This document shows positions 42,270-53,480 of a DNA stretch of 64,000 bases, one piece after another. The position numbers and the translations under genes are program-made. Location of the stretch: NCBI GenBank assembly GCA_039621445.1, contig CP154955.1:34080680-34144679 (forward strand), written 5' to 3'. The notes under the pieces are model-generated. The model did not search any database, had not been told where the DNA came from, and was given only the letters and a program-made list of their open reading frames with translations. The stretch's first letter is position 1; each line of letters starts with the position of its first letter. Source of the DNA: Euglena gracilis. Lineage: Eukaryota; Euglenida; Euglenophyceae; Euglenales.

Positions 42270-44500
42270 TGACCGCCAGTTCTCCTTCTCACTCAGGGGT
42301 TCTTTTCACCCTCGTGTGTCCCGGGGTTCATCGCAGGCTGGGCGGATGTCCATTGACATGGGTCGAAGGGGAATAGTTCTGCCTGCTTAGCCCCAGGGGG
42401 TTGGCACTGAAAGCTGTCCCCCCCCCAATGGCGAAATGCGTGTCGTTTTGACAGTGGGAAAGGCCCTGCCCCATCCCCCTCTGGAACAAATGCAGCATAT
42501 GATTGAGAGGAAGCTGCTGGCCAGCGCCGTCCTGGCCGGCTCCTGCCCGGTACCTGTGCCCCCCCCCCGGTTGTGGTTGTCATGGTTTCAAGGTTGTTTC
42601 GGGGTTTGAGGGGGGAGTTTGTTTTGGCAGGGCAGTGGACAAGGGAAGTCCCCTGGGCTCCGACATAACAGGCCAGTAGTGGAAGCCAGAAGGCAACACA
42701 CAAACAGCCACAATAAACAGGGGAATTGTTTCAACAGTCTCACATGTCTGTTGTTTTCGATCGGTCTCCATTTATTCTCCCCTCTCCAGCAAAGCTTGAC
42801 AAATGGAACAGGCATCCTTCCCATCTTTTCCTTTGCTGTGCATTTGAACTGTGCAGCTCGGGTCCGCTCTTTTCCAAAAACACTCATCAGAACAGATGGC
42901 TTTCTCCCAGCCAGCACTCCAGGAACATCGTCTCTTTTCACACCAAACATTTTCGAAACAGCAGAGTGCCAAGCCCACCAAGAATGGCCCCTCTCTTCTC
43001 AGGAAGCCCATGCTGAAGAGCTGCGGATTGCAATTGTGGGTGAGGCAGGAAGGTCCCTGATGTGCCTCTACCCATATTGGGTCAGTTCACAAATATATTT
43101 TTTAAATTCTTCCAGAACAGAGAAAACAGCCAGAGCAACAAGTGAAATTTATCTGGATCTTCCGATTCATCTTCTTCATCAGTTGCCGAAATTCGAATTC
43201 GAAATTTTTTCCATTTCAAGCATCTTTTTTTGCCAATCATATTTTCATCATCAGGTGCTTTTTTTAAATACAAAAAAATAGACGTTTGGCTAGAGGGAAG
43301 GGCGTCCGGCCTCAGCTTTGGCTTTTGGGGCCCGTTACCGTCGCATTAGCATGCATCTGCCAAGAATACTAAAAGGGGAGGCATTTGTCACACGGGTTCT
43401 TCCAGCCCACTCCACTGTCGACGTGAGCTCTTCTGCCGGCAACCATGGCTGCCTGACAGTGCTCTTGAGAGTGCTTTGTGGTCCAGTGGGGCTGCTACCT
43501 TCCCCGGCCCCGGCCCTGACCCACCAGGGGTGCCAGCAGGATGGCCCCCGGAGGCCCCGCTGAGCCGAGCCATGCCGTTCGGGAGGTCTGCCCCACTCTA
43601 TCCAGTCATCCACACACAAATGCCCAAGTTTTTGTTTGATCCAGCCACAAAATGCCCAAGTTTTGTGACGATAGTGAAATCCCACACACCCGATATCATT
43701 TTAAGAGATTTTGTTCCCGAGCCCTTTGGCTACTGATGTGTGCAAGAGGGCTGATAAAAAACAACCTGCAAAACGCATTTCTGCTCAAAGAAGACAGACT
43801 CAACAAATGAACAATTTTGTCTCTAAAACTCTATTTTTTGGCCCTCCTTGTTAGAATTTGATTTCACCTTATTTTTGTAAATCATTAACATCTTCTCAAA
43901 CATTGCTGGTGGATTGCTGTTTTTGCATAAAGGAGCAGATGTAAAATTACAAAGGAACATCACAATTAAATAAATTTGTAGCTCGCTTTTAAGCAACATT
44001 TGAGTGATTTCCATTGGTGAATATCACCACAAGGCGCTTAAAAACCCCAGCACCACTGACTCCCCAGGTGTATTATTTGGTGCGGGCAATTCAGCTGTCA
44101 ATTCTTTTCATTTGCCTCAGGTTGTATTTTTCAAAAAAAAAAAAGTATGTTTTCCTCTTTTATTTATAGACCTTCTTGGAGGCGGTTCTACCATTTTGTG
44201 CCAACAGTTAATTTATTGGTGAAAATTCCTGGATGATGGGAGGGCATAGGTCCAAATGGGTAAATTTAAAAGCGCAACGTAAAGAAAGGCCCTCCAAATC
44301 AGCATCAGACATTTCAATCCCATTATATTTGATAAACAAAAAAGTATAATTGTGTGGCAAAGGGCCATGGAAAATACCGTGTGTGACATGGTTTGTCGAA
44401 AATTTTGTCAAGCGGTATTGTGAGTCATTTTGATGGTTGGTATTTGGCCAATTCCAACCTTTCGAACAGTTATTGTACCCGACCGACCACAGCTGAACAA
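42270..44500. other. mixed stretch, weak exon candidates only
   Basis: A frame at about 42850-43040 (RSFPKTLIRTDGFLPASTPG, then EEAHAEELRIAIV-like codons before GTGAGG) is exon-like, but three frames are open and I cannot choose. A GC-rich block at 43400-43560 has no convincing frame. The rest is AT-rich. Confidence 0.3.
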
Positions 44501-44502
44501 AA

Positions 44503-44575
44503 AAGTTCCTTTTTTGTATATATTATATACAAAAAAGTTCCTTTTTTGTGTATATTATATGTTATATATTGCATA
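44503..44575. repeat. tandem pair of ACAAAAAAGTTCCTTTTTTG hairpin units
   Basis: A roughly 33-bp unit, ACAAAAAAGTTCCTTTTTTG plus TATATATTATAT, occurs twice in a row. Each unit is itself an inverted repeat (CAAAAAAG / CTTTTTTG). AT-rich surroundings. Confidence 0.7.
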
Positions 44576-44763
44576 TATTTTTAATATTTTTGTGTGTGAT
44601 GTGTGGAATATATTATTTTTTTTTATTATGTGAATGAGATATTTTTGTGCATATATTTTAAGTTTTGCATCTGATGAACAGTTGTATTTTCTGGTGAATG
44701 GTTGGATTGTAGTAACCATACAGGTTTTCAATTTTCAATTTTTCTGCTTGCTCATCCACCCAG

Positions 44764-44975
44764 CACCAAAGTTCAAAAATTTTTTTCATCACCACCTAAA
44801 ATGCATAAATGAAATGATTTTTCTGCCAAGAAAATTGTCTGAATTTCAAGATATTTTGGCAAAATACCTCAAAAGAATTGGAGAAACGGTTGACAGTGAG
44901 ACATCCAGTCCAAAATTATTTGCACGTGTCTGCCAATGGATTGTCACAACAGCATTGACACCCGTTTTCCTGTGA
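44764..44975 (+). CDS. terminal exon of unrecognised protein
   Basis: After CATCCACCCAG the frame reads PKFKNFFHHHLKCINEMIFL then PRKLSEFQDILAKYLKRIGE and SSPKLFARVCQWIVTTALTP, closing with a TGA at 44973-44975. It has a protein-like mixed helical composition despite low GC. No family recognised; the upstream exon is not identified. Confidence 0.45.
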
Positions 44976-45069
44976 ATTTTCAACAGATCAACCACATATC
45001 AAAATGTGGAGTGTGCACATAGCTCAACTGCCCACGATCAACTTCCTGAAGGTGTGCTTTGTTTGTGGT

Positions 45070-45150
45070 GTAGGTGTGGGTGTGGGTGTGGGTGTGGGTG
45101 TGGGTGTGGGTGTGGGTGTGGGTGTGGGTGTGGGTGTGGGTGTGGGTGTG
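45070..45150. repeat. (GTGTGG)n minisatellite
   Basis: About thirteen units of GTGTGG in perfect tandem. Open frames of alternating C/G or H/T residues are artefacts. Confidence 0.95.
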
Positions 45151-45484
45151 GCGGATGGGTGGGCGGTGTGTTGTGTATAGGTTGTAGCAGTGGGACACGA
45201 GCGACATCTTGTTCAGAGTGAGAAATTTGCATGTTGTTTTTGCCGCATTGCATCTGAATTTCGTAGCTCAAGCCGATGGTGTATGCAGCCAGGATGTGTT
45301 TGTGATTTCTGTTTTATCCTATTATCCCCCCTTTTTACATTACAACATCATTTCTACACACATTTTCATCTAAATTCCCAATCCCTCCATCCATGCATAC
45401 ATAAATATGTCATACATACATACAAACATATTTCATACATACATGAAGACATACATGCACACATGCATGCATGCACACATACAT

Positions 45485-45817
45485 ACATCCATCCATCCAT
45501 CCATCCATCCATCCATCCATCCATCCATCCATCCATCCATCCATCCATACATACATACATACATATATACATACATACATACATACATACATACATACAT
45601 ACATACAGGGCGGTCCATAAGGGACGGGAAGTTTCTTTTTTTTTTTTTCGTTAAGGACCGCCCCTTAAGGACCGCCCCCCCGACCAAGGATCGACCGGGA
45701 CTTGAACGGGGGTCGAAAACCAAAAAGTCGAAAAACGCATTTTTTGACGCTATGGGCGGATGGGCGATGTTCCAAAACTGCCAGGAATCACTTTTTTTCC
45801 CGAAGTCGACCCGTTTC

Positions 45818-45848
<31 letters not shown>

Positions 45849-45912
45849 TAAGGACCGCCCTGCATACATACATACATACATACATACATACATACATACA
45901 TACATACATACA

Positions 45913-45946
<34 letters not shown>

Positions 45947-45985
45947 CATACAATACAGACATACATACATACATACATCATATAG
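45485..45985. repeat. (CATC)n and (CATA)n microsatellites
   Basis: (CATC)n at 45485-45548 passes into (CATA)n to 45605, which resumes at 45863 after the MITE and runs to about 45985 with TATATA interruptions. MYVC/IHTY open frames on both strands are repeat artefacts. Confidence 0.95.
45606..45862. mobile_element. hAT-like MITE, CAGGGCGGTCC family, copy 2
   Basis: Starts CAGGGCGGTCCATAAGGGAC and ends GCTTAAGGACCGCCCTG. It sits inside the (CATA)n repeat, so the 8-bp duplication CATACATA is compatible but not independent evidence. The interior aligns with copy 1 (11095-11414): GACTTGAACGGG, GGGCGGATGGGCGATG and TGCCAGGAATCA. The right end has a T run of about 30. Confidence 0.8.
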
Positions 45986-46099
45986 ATAACATACACACAC
46001 ATACATATGTATATACATATAAAAATGCAAAGGAAAAAAGTGGTCCGATTTGTTAAAATTTCTCTGCAATTAGGTGAAAATGACATCAGCATCTGTATT

Positions 46100-47340
46100 T
46101 TTGTGGTTTTTATTTTTCTTTATTTTTTTGAATGTTATTTTTTTTTTTTGTTCCATTTTTGTGGACTTTTTGCTTGTTCTTTTTTCGCGTCAATTTATTT
46201 TTTTTTTTTCGATTTTTGTTTAATTTTTTGAAATGGATTGTTTTTCCTGGTTATTTCTCAAAGCGAGCATTCAAAAATTTTTTTTTTTACCATTTTTTTT
46301 TTTTTTATTTGCTAAGGTGCCACTTTTTTTATTTTCAATTGGTTTTTTTTTTTTTCCTTCACTTTTTGATTTCTTCATTTTTTTTTTCCTTTACAGTGCC
46401 ATTGCTTCAAAGTGCACTGCCTTTTTTCCCCAATTTTTGATCATATCGTTTGATTTCAAAACATGTTTGACATTTCTTGGTTGTTCTTTCTTTTTGGTTT
46501 TCCTCCACGCATAACCACCTTTTATTGTTTGAGTGCTCCGACCTTTTCACCTTTTTGTTCCCAGTTCATTTTTTTACACGTGTTTGAGTTTGCATTTAGA
46601 TGTTTTGAGTTGTTTTTTTTTTTTTTTGGCTGTTTCCCTTGTTTGTTTTTTGTTCCTGTTTTTTTCAATAAAACTTTTGTTCTTCTACTTCCCATGCAAA
46701 AACATTTCAGTTCTCGACTTTTTTTGTTTAGCCAGGTATTTCCTTTCCCCCCAGACAACTTTTTTTTCCCGCGCTTTTTGCTTACTCCTTTTACATTTTT
46801 TTTTTTTTTTAATCCCCGCCTTTTTTTTGTAGGATTACCTCCTGGCGGTATTTTTGTTTCAATTGCCGTTGTTTTTTTTTCAAAAATGGACCTCGCTGCT
46901 TCTTGAGTTCAAATTTTTGCCTTATTTTGAGTTTTTTGTTTTTGTCATTTTTTTTTTTTTTCCTTTTTTTTTTCTTTTTTTTGCCCCCACAAAAAAAAAA
47001 ACGACCCATGGCCCAATTTTTGCCCTTTTAATTCTGCACTCATCCCCCATCAAGCTCTTTTTTATTTCTCAGAAACACTTGTCAGGGAAACCGCAATTTC
47101 AAAAACGATTGATATGATTTTTTTGCATTTTCCAAAATTTCCAAAGACCTTTTGTCGATTTCCAAAAAAAATCCAGATTTGAAGTTTTTTTTTTTTTTTT
47201 TTCAGTTTTTTTAAAAAGAGAAAAGCATAATTGTTCTTTTTTGGGGGTTTTTTATTTGTAAAAGAAATTTTATTTTGTTTTTGGCCTTTTCAAAAACATT
47301 GTTCTGTTTTGTTTTCTAAAGAGAATAAGCAAAATAAACG
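46100..47340. repeat. T-rich low-complexity region
   Basis: About 1.2 kb dominated by T tracts of 6-18 nt interrupted by short words. The F-rich open frames are artefacts. No gene seen. Confidence 0.8.
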
Positions 47341-47353
47341 TCAACCCTGGTTC

Positions 47354-47690
47354 CAGGTTTAGACCTCTCTGTCCTGGACTAAGGTCTTTAAAAGATCTTC
47401 AACGTGCCGAGCCTGCCGCAAGAAAATTTCTCCCCAATCCCAAAAATCATATTTGTGCCCCATCCCTTGGGAAGGGTCCCACAAGTGTAAGGGTGCCATA
47501 AATTAGTTGTGCCTTTTAGTTTAAAAGAAACTCTAACTTTTAATTTTATTGTTAACCTTGCCCAGAAATAAGAACATTTCTGGAAATCATTTTTGGTCGT
47601 TTTTTTGGGAAAAGATAAAGGAGTTCAAAATCAATTTTTTGGGGGTGTTTAAGCCACAAAAATTTCCAGCGCTTCATGCCAGGATGGTAA
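47354..47690. repeat. unknown dispersed repeat, uninterrupted copy
   Basis: Its left part (to about 47445, including TCTTCAACGTGCCGAGCCTG and AATCCCAAAAATCATAT) matches 49159-49311. Its right part (from about 47458, including CTTGGGAAGGGTCCCACAA and GTTTAAGCCACAAAAA) matches 63771-64000. It is therefore the empty-site equivalent of the locus into which the DIRS cluster inserted. No coding recognised; identity unknown. Confidence 0.8.
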
Positions 47691-47699
47691 GGGTAGTTG

Positions 47700-48200
47700 G
47701 CATCCATTAACCAGTCGCGGGGTAGCCCCTCGACCCTCCCCGAAAAAATTGGCAAAGCAAATTGTCTCGGTCTGCACCCAGGCGAAAGCGAAAGCGCCGC
47801 GATGTGATGCCCCGGCTAGACCCCCCCCTCGACCACGGCATAAACCAAATGCACGTGGTACGCGCATTTTTGGACAGTGGTTTCGGGCCCTCATGCATGC
47901 GCATTACCAGGGTTTGGTTCAGTGTAAAAAAAAATGGCTTTTGGAGGGGGGTGCGAATTTTTTTGGAATTCCTTTTTGGAGACTCAGGGGTGACACTTAT
48001 CTGGGCATTGTGCACTCAAATGGGAGGGGGGTTTACGAAGTGATGCCCCCCAGAGAACCCCTGCACTAGGGAAAAAAAACCTTTCACACAGATCTATTTT
48101 GTTGTCTTCCAAGTGAGAGGTCTCCTGGAACCAAGGGACAGAAACAGGCTGTTGGTGGAAGATCCAATTTCTCACAAATGCACACCATCCTGTGGGCAAG
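47700..48200. other. stretch with weak coding potential only
   Basis: An open frame at 47762-48040 contains RLDPPLDHGINQMHVVRAFL, which looks protein-like, but there is no start, splice or family support. It may be part of the unknown repeat beginning at 47354. Confidence 0.25.
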
Positions 48201-48209
48201 GTATCGTGG

Positions 48210-48301
48210 ATGTCTTTTATTGATGAGATGACCGAAGCAGAAGAAGAGGTCCGACGCCAATTGGCTCAACTTGATCGATTGCAAGCAGGCATCATATTGG
48301 G
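48210..48301 (+). CDS. small exon, unrecognised (acidic helix)
   Basis: An ATG at 48210 opens MSFIDEMTEAEEEVRRQLAQ, then LDRLQAGIILG, followed by a GT donor at 48302. An amphipathic acidic helix of coiled-coil type. It could be a first exon; no downstream partner was found between 48302 and 49100. Confidence 0.35.
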
Positions 48302-49158
48302 GTCAGTTTCATCTCAGAGTGCTGGATGTGAAAAGCTTTTATCTTCAAAAAGTGAGTGAAACAAATGAATTTTTATTTATGAGATTTGTCAGAGATTTTC
48401 ACAGGTTATCTCCCCCAATGATGCACTCTGCTGGTTTCACATTTGGAAGAAATTGCATCCAAATTGAGAATCTGTGGTGGATCCCATTCATGAAATTGTT
48501 CTATTGCTTCGGATTCTTTCACCTCTTTTCCAATTTTCTACGAGTTCCGTTTTTTTTCAATAGTGAGAATGAAACAAAAGTTTCTCAAACACGTCAACAG
48601 AGTTGTCTGGGATATTTTTGCAGTGGTCCAATGACAAGTAATCAAGTAATAAATGATGTTTGTCCCAAACCAAAAAGGGTCTTCTTTACAACTTGAATCA
48701 ACCGTCTCATCCCCCGCTGTTTTGTTTGACTTCAAATTTCTCCCTGCATGTGGGTTTGCCCCTCAATGCCCTGCAATCAACCACCTCACACGGTCGATTT
48801 GTACGTCTTTTTCGAGGAATTTTGCTTTTTTGGGCCGTGTTGGAAGGGAAAGTGCAGGAGAAGGTTGCAAAGGCGGGGGTTGGCCCTCAACCCAACGCAA
48901 CGAACACTCACAGCACCGCTGGCAAGGCATTGGCTAATTCTTGATTTCCTCCCCTAGCAACTTTTAAAAGATTTACGGGAGGCAGGTTCCAAACGAAGGT
49001 CAACATCAATAAGTTATAAACCAATAATGCCAGGACAGCCAACGCTTCCATGGGGTGATCAGGAAAAAAGCGGGTGTAAATTCAGAGGCAACCCCCCCCC
49101 CGACAGCTGATGCTCTTGTCAGCCTGCTGCGTGAATCATTTCATACAAACTCAACAAA

Positions 49159-49311
49159 TTCAGAAGGTTTGGACCGCCCTGTCCTGGACGGGGACGTTGT
49201 CGAACCCCCTCTGCACACAGAACCAACACTCGCCTGCCCAAGGTCTTTGACAGATCTTCAACGTGCCGAGCCTGCAACAAGAAAATTTCTTGACAATCCC
49301 AAAAATCATAT
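49159..49311. repeat. unknown repeat, left half of split copy
   Basis: Homologous to 47354-47445 but retaining about 55 bp deleted there. It stops at ATCATAT, exactly where DIRS element A begins. The right half resumes at 63771. Confidence 0.8.
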
Positions 49312-49420
49312 GACCATTCGGGCTCCGCACTGCGAGATGGTGAGGTCCTGCTTTCCTTGCCGGCTGTTCTGTTCTGGTGTGTTTGTGCGTGCGCGGGGGG
49401 TGCTTCTTACTGCGGCTTTT
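49312..49420 (+). repeat. DIRS A left inverted terminal repeat
   Basis: Starts GACCATTCGGGCTCCGCACT. From GATGGTGAG (49336) to TTCTTACTGCG (49416) it is the complement of 53793-53888. Confidence 0.88.
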
Positions 49421-49493
49421 TGTTGCCGGAGTTGGCTGATTCCTATTTCTGCCCTTCGACCTCAAGGAGAAAGAATTTTACTCTACGACTCAA

Positions 49494-50760
49494 GTGGACG
49501 AAAATTTTCGGAACTTCAACTACCTGACCGAAGAATTCAACTTTTCGAAGATCAACAACGAGACCTCCATGAAGAATGAATTTCAAAGAACCTTTGAATT
49601 TCAAGAAGAACTTCAACGGACTTCCAAGAAGTCAACGGAAGCTGGGAAAGGTGGAGGCACAGCAGCAGCTGCAGCAGCTGGAGGGGCGGCAACAGCTCGT
49701 CAGTCCGTGGCCATCGCAACCCCCCCACCCCCCAACGCTTCAGAGATTTCAAAACTCCAGGTTTCAGACTCCCCCACTAACAATGATGGCCATGGACCAT
49801 GGACAACTGTGGTCAGGAAGAGACGACAGAGGGGGACCACCATCACAGGTCCAACAGACTCCACCCCTTTTTCTCAGTTCCTCCCCTTTCAGGGGAAAAA
49901 GCAAAGGCTATGGCAGCCTCAATCCAAAGGATTCAGATCCAAGTCAAGGCTATGGCAGCCATCATTGGACAGGGCCTGGGGCCCAGAATCATGGCTATGG
50001 AAGCCATCATCCAAGAGGGCAGTGGGCCCAGGAGCAAGGCTATGGCAGCCTGTGTCCAAACCTGGGAAGCTCCCATGGGGGAAAGGTATGTCCAACTTAC
50101 CCCACAGCTCCCTCAAACACAAACCCCTCAGGAGCTGCACATCCAGGCAAGCAACCCCCCCTTCAGGGGAAGGCCAATGGAGGCCATTATATGCAAGAGG
50201 CCAATGGGGGCCAGGGGAAGCATCGAAATATCAAGGCCAATGGAGGCCATTATATGCAAAAGGCCAATGGAGGCCAGGAGAAGCATCAAGATTTCAAGGC
50301 CAATGGAGGCCATTTCAATCAAAATCAAGTGGCCATTGGAGGCCAATGCATTCAAGATCACACCAGCCCTTGGGGGGGAGGCCCAAGATTGGCTACACAA
50401 GGGCCCCCCCAGAAGGTAATCAAGCCAAACCCCCCAGCTATATATGTACCTCCCCATTGCAGACACAGACTTTCCCCAATCTTTCAAAATCAGGGGGAAA
50501 GCCTGTCTTTGGGCAGCCCTATGGCAGGGCCAGAGGTGACCCCAGTGATGGGGCAGCCAGGCAGGACCCCAGTGATGGGGCAGCCAGGCAGGACCCCAGT
50601 GATGGGGCAGCCAGGGGAAGGGACCCCAGTGATGGGGCCTGTGGACTCCCCAGACACATTACACCCAGGGGTGCCCCCATTCATGGCCCTGCAGGCCAGC
50701 ATTCACCATTGGGTCAAGGAAGGGGCCAGCACAGAGGTATTAAACCTGATAAGGGAAGGG
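49494..50760 (+). CDS. DIRS A gag-like region
   Basis: The frame starts with MDENFRNFNYLTEEFNFSK, then an alanine-rich patch and NNDGHGPWTTVVRKRRQRG. The DGHGPWTTV core recurs in element B (frame of 55728), which supports this as the true gag frame. Downstream the frame passes through a minisatellite-like stretch (49880-50370) giving LWQP.SK and GQWRPLY.KGQWRP repeats, where all three forward frames are open. The same frame remains open for 946 codons, to 52334, overlapping RT (read in the next frame). Gag would form the particle binding element RNA. Its C-terminal limit is unknown. Confidence 0.55.
49880..50660 (+). repeat. minisatellite-like gag/RT linker of DIRS A
   Basis: Imperfect repeats of GGCTATGGC(A)GCC, GGCCAATGGAGGCC, and CCAGTGATGGGGCAGCCAGG (50549-50630). 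Element B has the analogous GGACCCACAGTGGCC(T/A) series (56040-56350) and C a shorter one (60770-60810). Units are multiples of three or leave all frames open. Confidence 0.7.
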
Positions 50761-51750
50761 GTCAGGGCAGATCTTCCCCTCCCCCCTCAGATGTCCTTAA
50801 AAATTCCCTTCAAAACCCCACAAGAAATAATGACTGCCCAAAAAATTCTGAGGGAATACGAATGTGCAGGGGCAACCAGACAAATCACCCCAGAGGGAGC
50901 AAAACATTTTGTCCCCTATTTTATCATTTCCAAACAGGAAGGGGGAAAGACAAAGGAAAGATTAATTTCAGATTGTCGACAGTTAAATCAACATTTCACC
51001 CCCCAGAAGTTCAGACTGGAACACATGGGAAACATTTTCCCATATCTCAGAAAGGGTTGGTTCTGTGGAAAAATAGATCTGAAAGATGCTTATTTCCATT
51101 TAAAGCTGCACAGCAGCCTGGAAAAGCATGTCTGCATGCAAGTGGGGGGGGAAACGTGGCAATTTCAAGCTGCATGCTTTGGGTTAAGCAGCCTGCCACA
51201 AAAGTTTATGACTCTCATGAGAGTCTGGGAAAGAAAATGGAGGAAGGAAGGAAAGGTAGTTTTCATCTACCTAGACGACATTTTGCTGTTAGCCCCCAGC
51301 AAAAAGACAGCAGCCCAGCATTTGGCAGAAATGAAAAAAGATCTGTTACTGGCAGGTTTCAGAATAAACCTCCCCAAATCATGTCTGGAACCAACACAAG
51401 AAATAAAGCATTTGGGCCAGTGGATCAATTTGAAAAAAGGCCAGCTGGAAATTCCACAGGAAAAATTAAAATCCCTAAGAAAGGAATTAGGAAAGGTGCT
51501 GACAGCACAAAAGATGAGCTGCAGAAAACTCAGCTCTATTGTAGGGCAAGTCAGAAGCTATTTAGTTTCAATGCCTTTTCTCAGAATTCTGACAGATCAA
51601 CTTTGCAAAATGGTGGATTTGCACACAAAGTGGGGTTGGGACCACACCCTGACCATTCCCCAGGGGGTCAAAGATCAAATTGTGGAGTTAAAAACGTTTT
51701 GCAGCCAGGTGTGGGCAGAGCCTTTCAATCCCAGGCCTCTCAGGAACTGT
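50760..51750 (+). CDS. DIRS A reverse transcriptase
   Basis: Frame of 49576. Conserved RT blocks appear in order: AQKILREYE..FVPYFIISK, RLISDCRQLNQ, KIDLKDAYFHL (first catalytic Asp), QFQAACFGLSSLPQKFM, then FIYLDDILLLAP with the catalytic YLDD at 51268-51279, LAGFRINLPKS and HLGQWI. The thumb region has AQKMSCRKLSSIVGQ and SMPFLRILTDQL. It makes cDNA of the element. All expected catalytic residues are present. The frame leaves the conserved path near 51740 and RNase H continues one frame back, so an indel or ribosomal frameshift is needed. Confidence 0.88.
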
Positions 51751-52334
51751 TCTCAGACAGCAGCACCTGGCAATGGGGGGGGCTGGACAAAAAGTCTGGT
51801 CAAAAGGTCCAGGATTTCTGGAGGGACCTGCATGTCCTTCACATCAATCAAAAAGAATTGATATCTGCAGTGGAAACTGTAAAGGCTTTGGCAAAACCAA
51901 AACAAACCATTGTTCTTCATGTGGACAGCCAGGTGGCAGTCAGTTATTTGACAAAATGGGGAGGCAAAAAGCCATATTTAAATTCCATCCTAAAACCCCT
52001 TCTGTACCATTGCCAAGAAAGGCAAATCAACTTGCAGGTGGTTTGGGTTCCCACAAAAGAACAATTGGCAGACTCCCTGACCAGGGAGCAAAAAGATCCA
52101 GGGGATTATACCCTGAACCTGACCATTTTTCATCTGATTCTGAAGTTTTTCAAAAACCAGATCACCCCAGAGGTGGACATGTTTTGCACACCCAGCAACA
52201 AAAAATTCCCCAAGTTCATTTGTCGATACCCCCACCAAGGGGCTTTGTTGGTGGATGCTCTGAAGGCAGATTTAAGGGGTCTCCCCCCAGTTTATGCCAA
52301 CCCTCCCTGGAGCATCATTCCCCAATGGGTTTAG
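51737..52334 (+). CDS. DIRS A RNase H and methyltransferase-like region
   Basis: In the frame ending at 52334: LFSDSSTWQWGG (first Asp), HINQKELISAVETV (Glu), IVLHVDSQVAVSYL (Asp), then WVPTKEQLADSLTREQ, giving an RNase H triad. It is followed by VDMFCTPSNKKFPKFICRY and VYANPPWSIIPQWV. The D-x-F-x-x-x-x-N...NPPW pattern resembles phage-type N6-adenine methyltransferases carried by DIRS1/PAT elements. A TAG stop at 52332-52334 cuts the domain; the same frame resumes with the conserved tail (LLIVPHWASTSWW, LFTNCWGEEMPPPRW) to about 52589. Element B reads through at this position, so the stop is probably a lesion. Confidence 0.75.
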
Positions 52335-52394
52335 AGATTAATGTTAAACCCAGACCTAATTTGTCTGTTGATTGTACCCCACTGGGCTTCGACA

Positions 52395-53480
52395 TCATGG
52401 TGGCGCCAATTATTGTCAATCAGGCAGCCAGGCAGCAAGGTTTTGCTAGTACCCCCCCAATGGGGTCTGTTCACCAACTGCTGGGGGGAGGAGATGCCCC
52501 CCCCAAGGTGGAATTTGGCCTGCTTGATTGTGTCAGGCAAATATTACAATCCCAGGAAGTTTCGATGTCCAGTATCGACACTTACATAAAAAATCTGGGA
52601 AATGTCAAAAGATATGACTCAGCCTTCAGGGCATTGGTGGGTCAATTATTGCACAAATGGGTGCCTCTGCAGCAGTGCACAGTCCCCAAGATGGCTGAAG
52701 CCATCCTTGATCTTGCTGTTCATAGCATCAATACTGCACGAAATGCATATGCAGCAGCCTTATTACTCCCAGGGTTTGGGTCTTTGAGATTTTCACCCCT
52801 TCTGGCTCCATTGAAAAGGAAGTGGAATGCCAATGTCTGCAAGTATGCCCACTTTTGGGACCCCACTGATTTCCTAGAACACATCATGAGGAATTCCACA
52901 CCCCTCTCAGACCTATCTGTGAAAGAGCTCAGAAACAGACTCATCATCTGTTGGAGGCTTTTGGCCCTCCACAGGGGGGTTGATTTAGCCAGGACACAGC
53001 GAAAAATCAGTTTCGTGGGAGAAAAAATTTTCATTTTATTGCAAAGGAAAGGGTGGCAATTCCCAAAATGGGAAGAGATTTTGAATTTGCCACACACCCC
53101 CCTCATCAGCCCATGGCATTTATTGAAAGAGTATGTGGAGAGGACAGCCCACATGGTTGGGCACAAAAATAATTTGTTGTGGTCTTTGGATGGTAAAAGA
53201 CCTTTGACATCAGAAAGGGTGAATTCCCTAACCAAAGAAATTCTGCAGGAGGGGGGGGTGGACACCACCCACTGGAAACCCCACAGCACCAGAGGGGCTG
53301 GGGTCTTATGGTGGAAAAATGCTGGTTTGCAAGTGGAAGAAGTCCAGCAACTGGGTCAGTGGAAAAATTTTGGTGCCTTCCAAGCTCATTATTTGAGGCT
53401 GGGAGTCGTGTCAAAAATTCAAAATATTATGGCCCAAAGGGGGGTGCACAGTACCTCACCATCTCGCAGTGCGGAGCCCG
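52395..53480 (+). CDS. DIRS A tyrosine recombinase
   Basis: Third frame (open 51773-53992, overlapping RNase H as usual in DIRS). The N-terminal SAM-like part includes SSIDTYIKNLGNVKRYDSAF. The catalytic residues are R in LLALHRGVDLAR (52973-52975), H and R in PHSTRGAG (His 53282-53284, Arg 53291-53293) and the nucleophile Y in FQAHYLRLG (53390-53392). It would integrate the circular DNA copy and replaces the integrase of LTR elements. The domain seems intact. The frame continues past it through the ICR, with a charged tail that is probably not functional. Confidence 0.88.

Noticed and set aside
45366-46092. Long cysteine/tyrosine/methionine or histidine/threonine repeat proteins on both strands
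   Set aside because: Pure translations of (CATA)n and (CATC)n microsatellites.
46132-46906. Phenylalanine-rich, apparently membrane-spanning open frames
   Set aside because: Produced by T-rich low-complexity DNA; no splice or start support.
49160-49465. Minus-strand frame with KHPPRTHKHTRTEQPARKAG, repeated at 53.8 kb on the plus strand
   Set aside because: The identical peptide arises from the inverted terminal repeats of DIRS element A; it is not a gene.
51773-52394. N-terminal 200 codons of the third open frame in DIRS A as part of the recombinase
   Set aside because: This part is antiphase to conserved RNase H and methyltransferase-like codons; recognisable recombinase begins near 52395.
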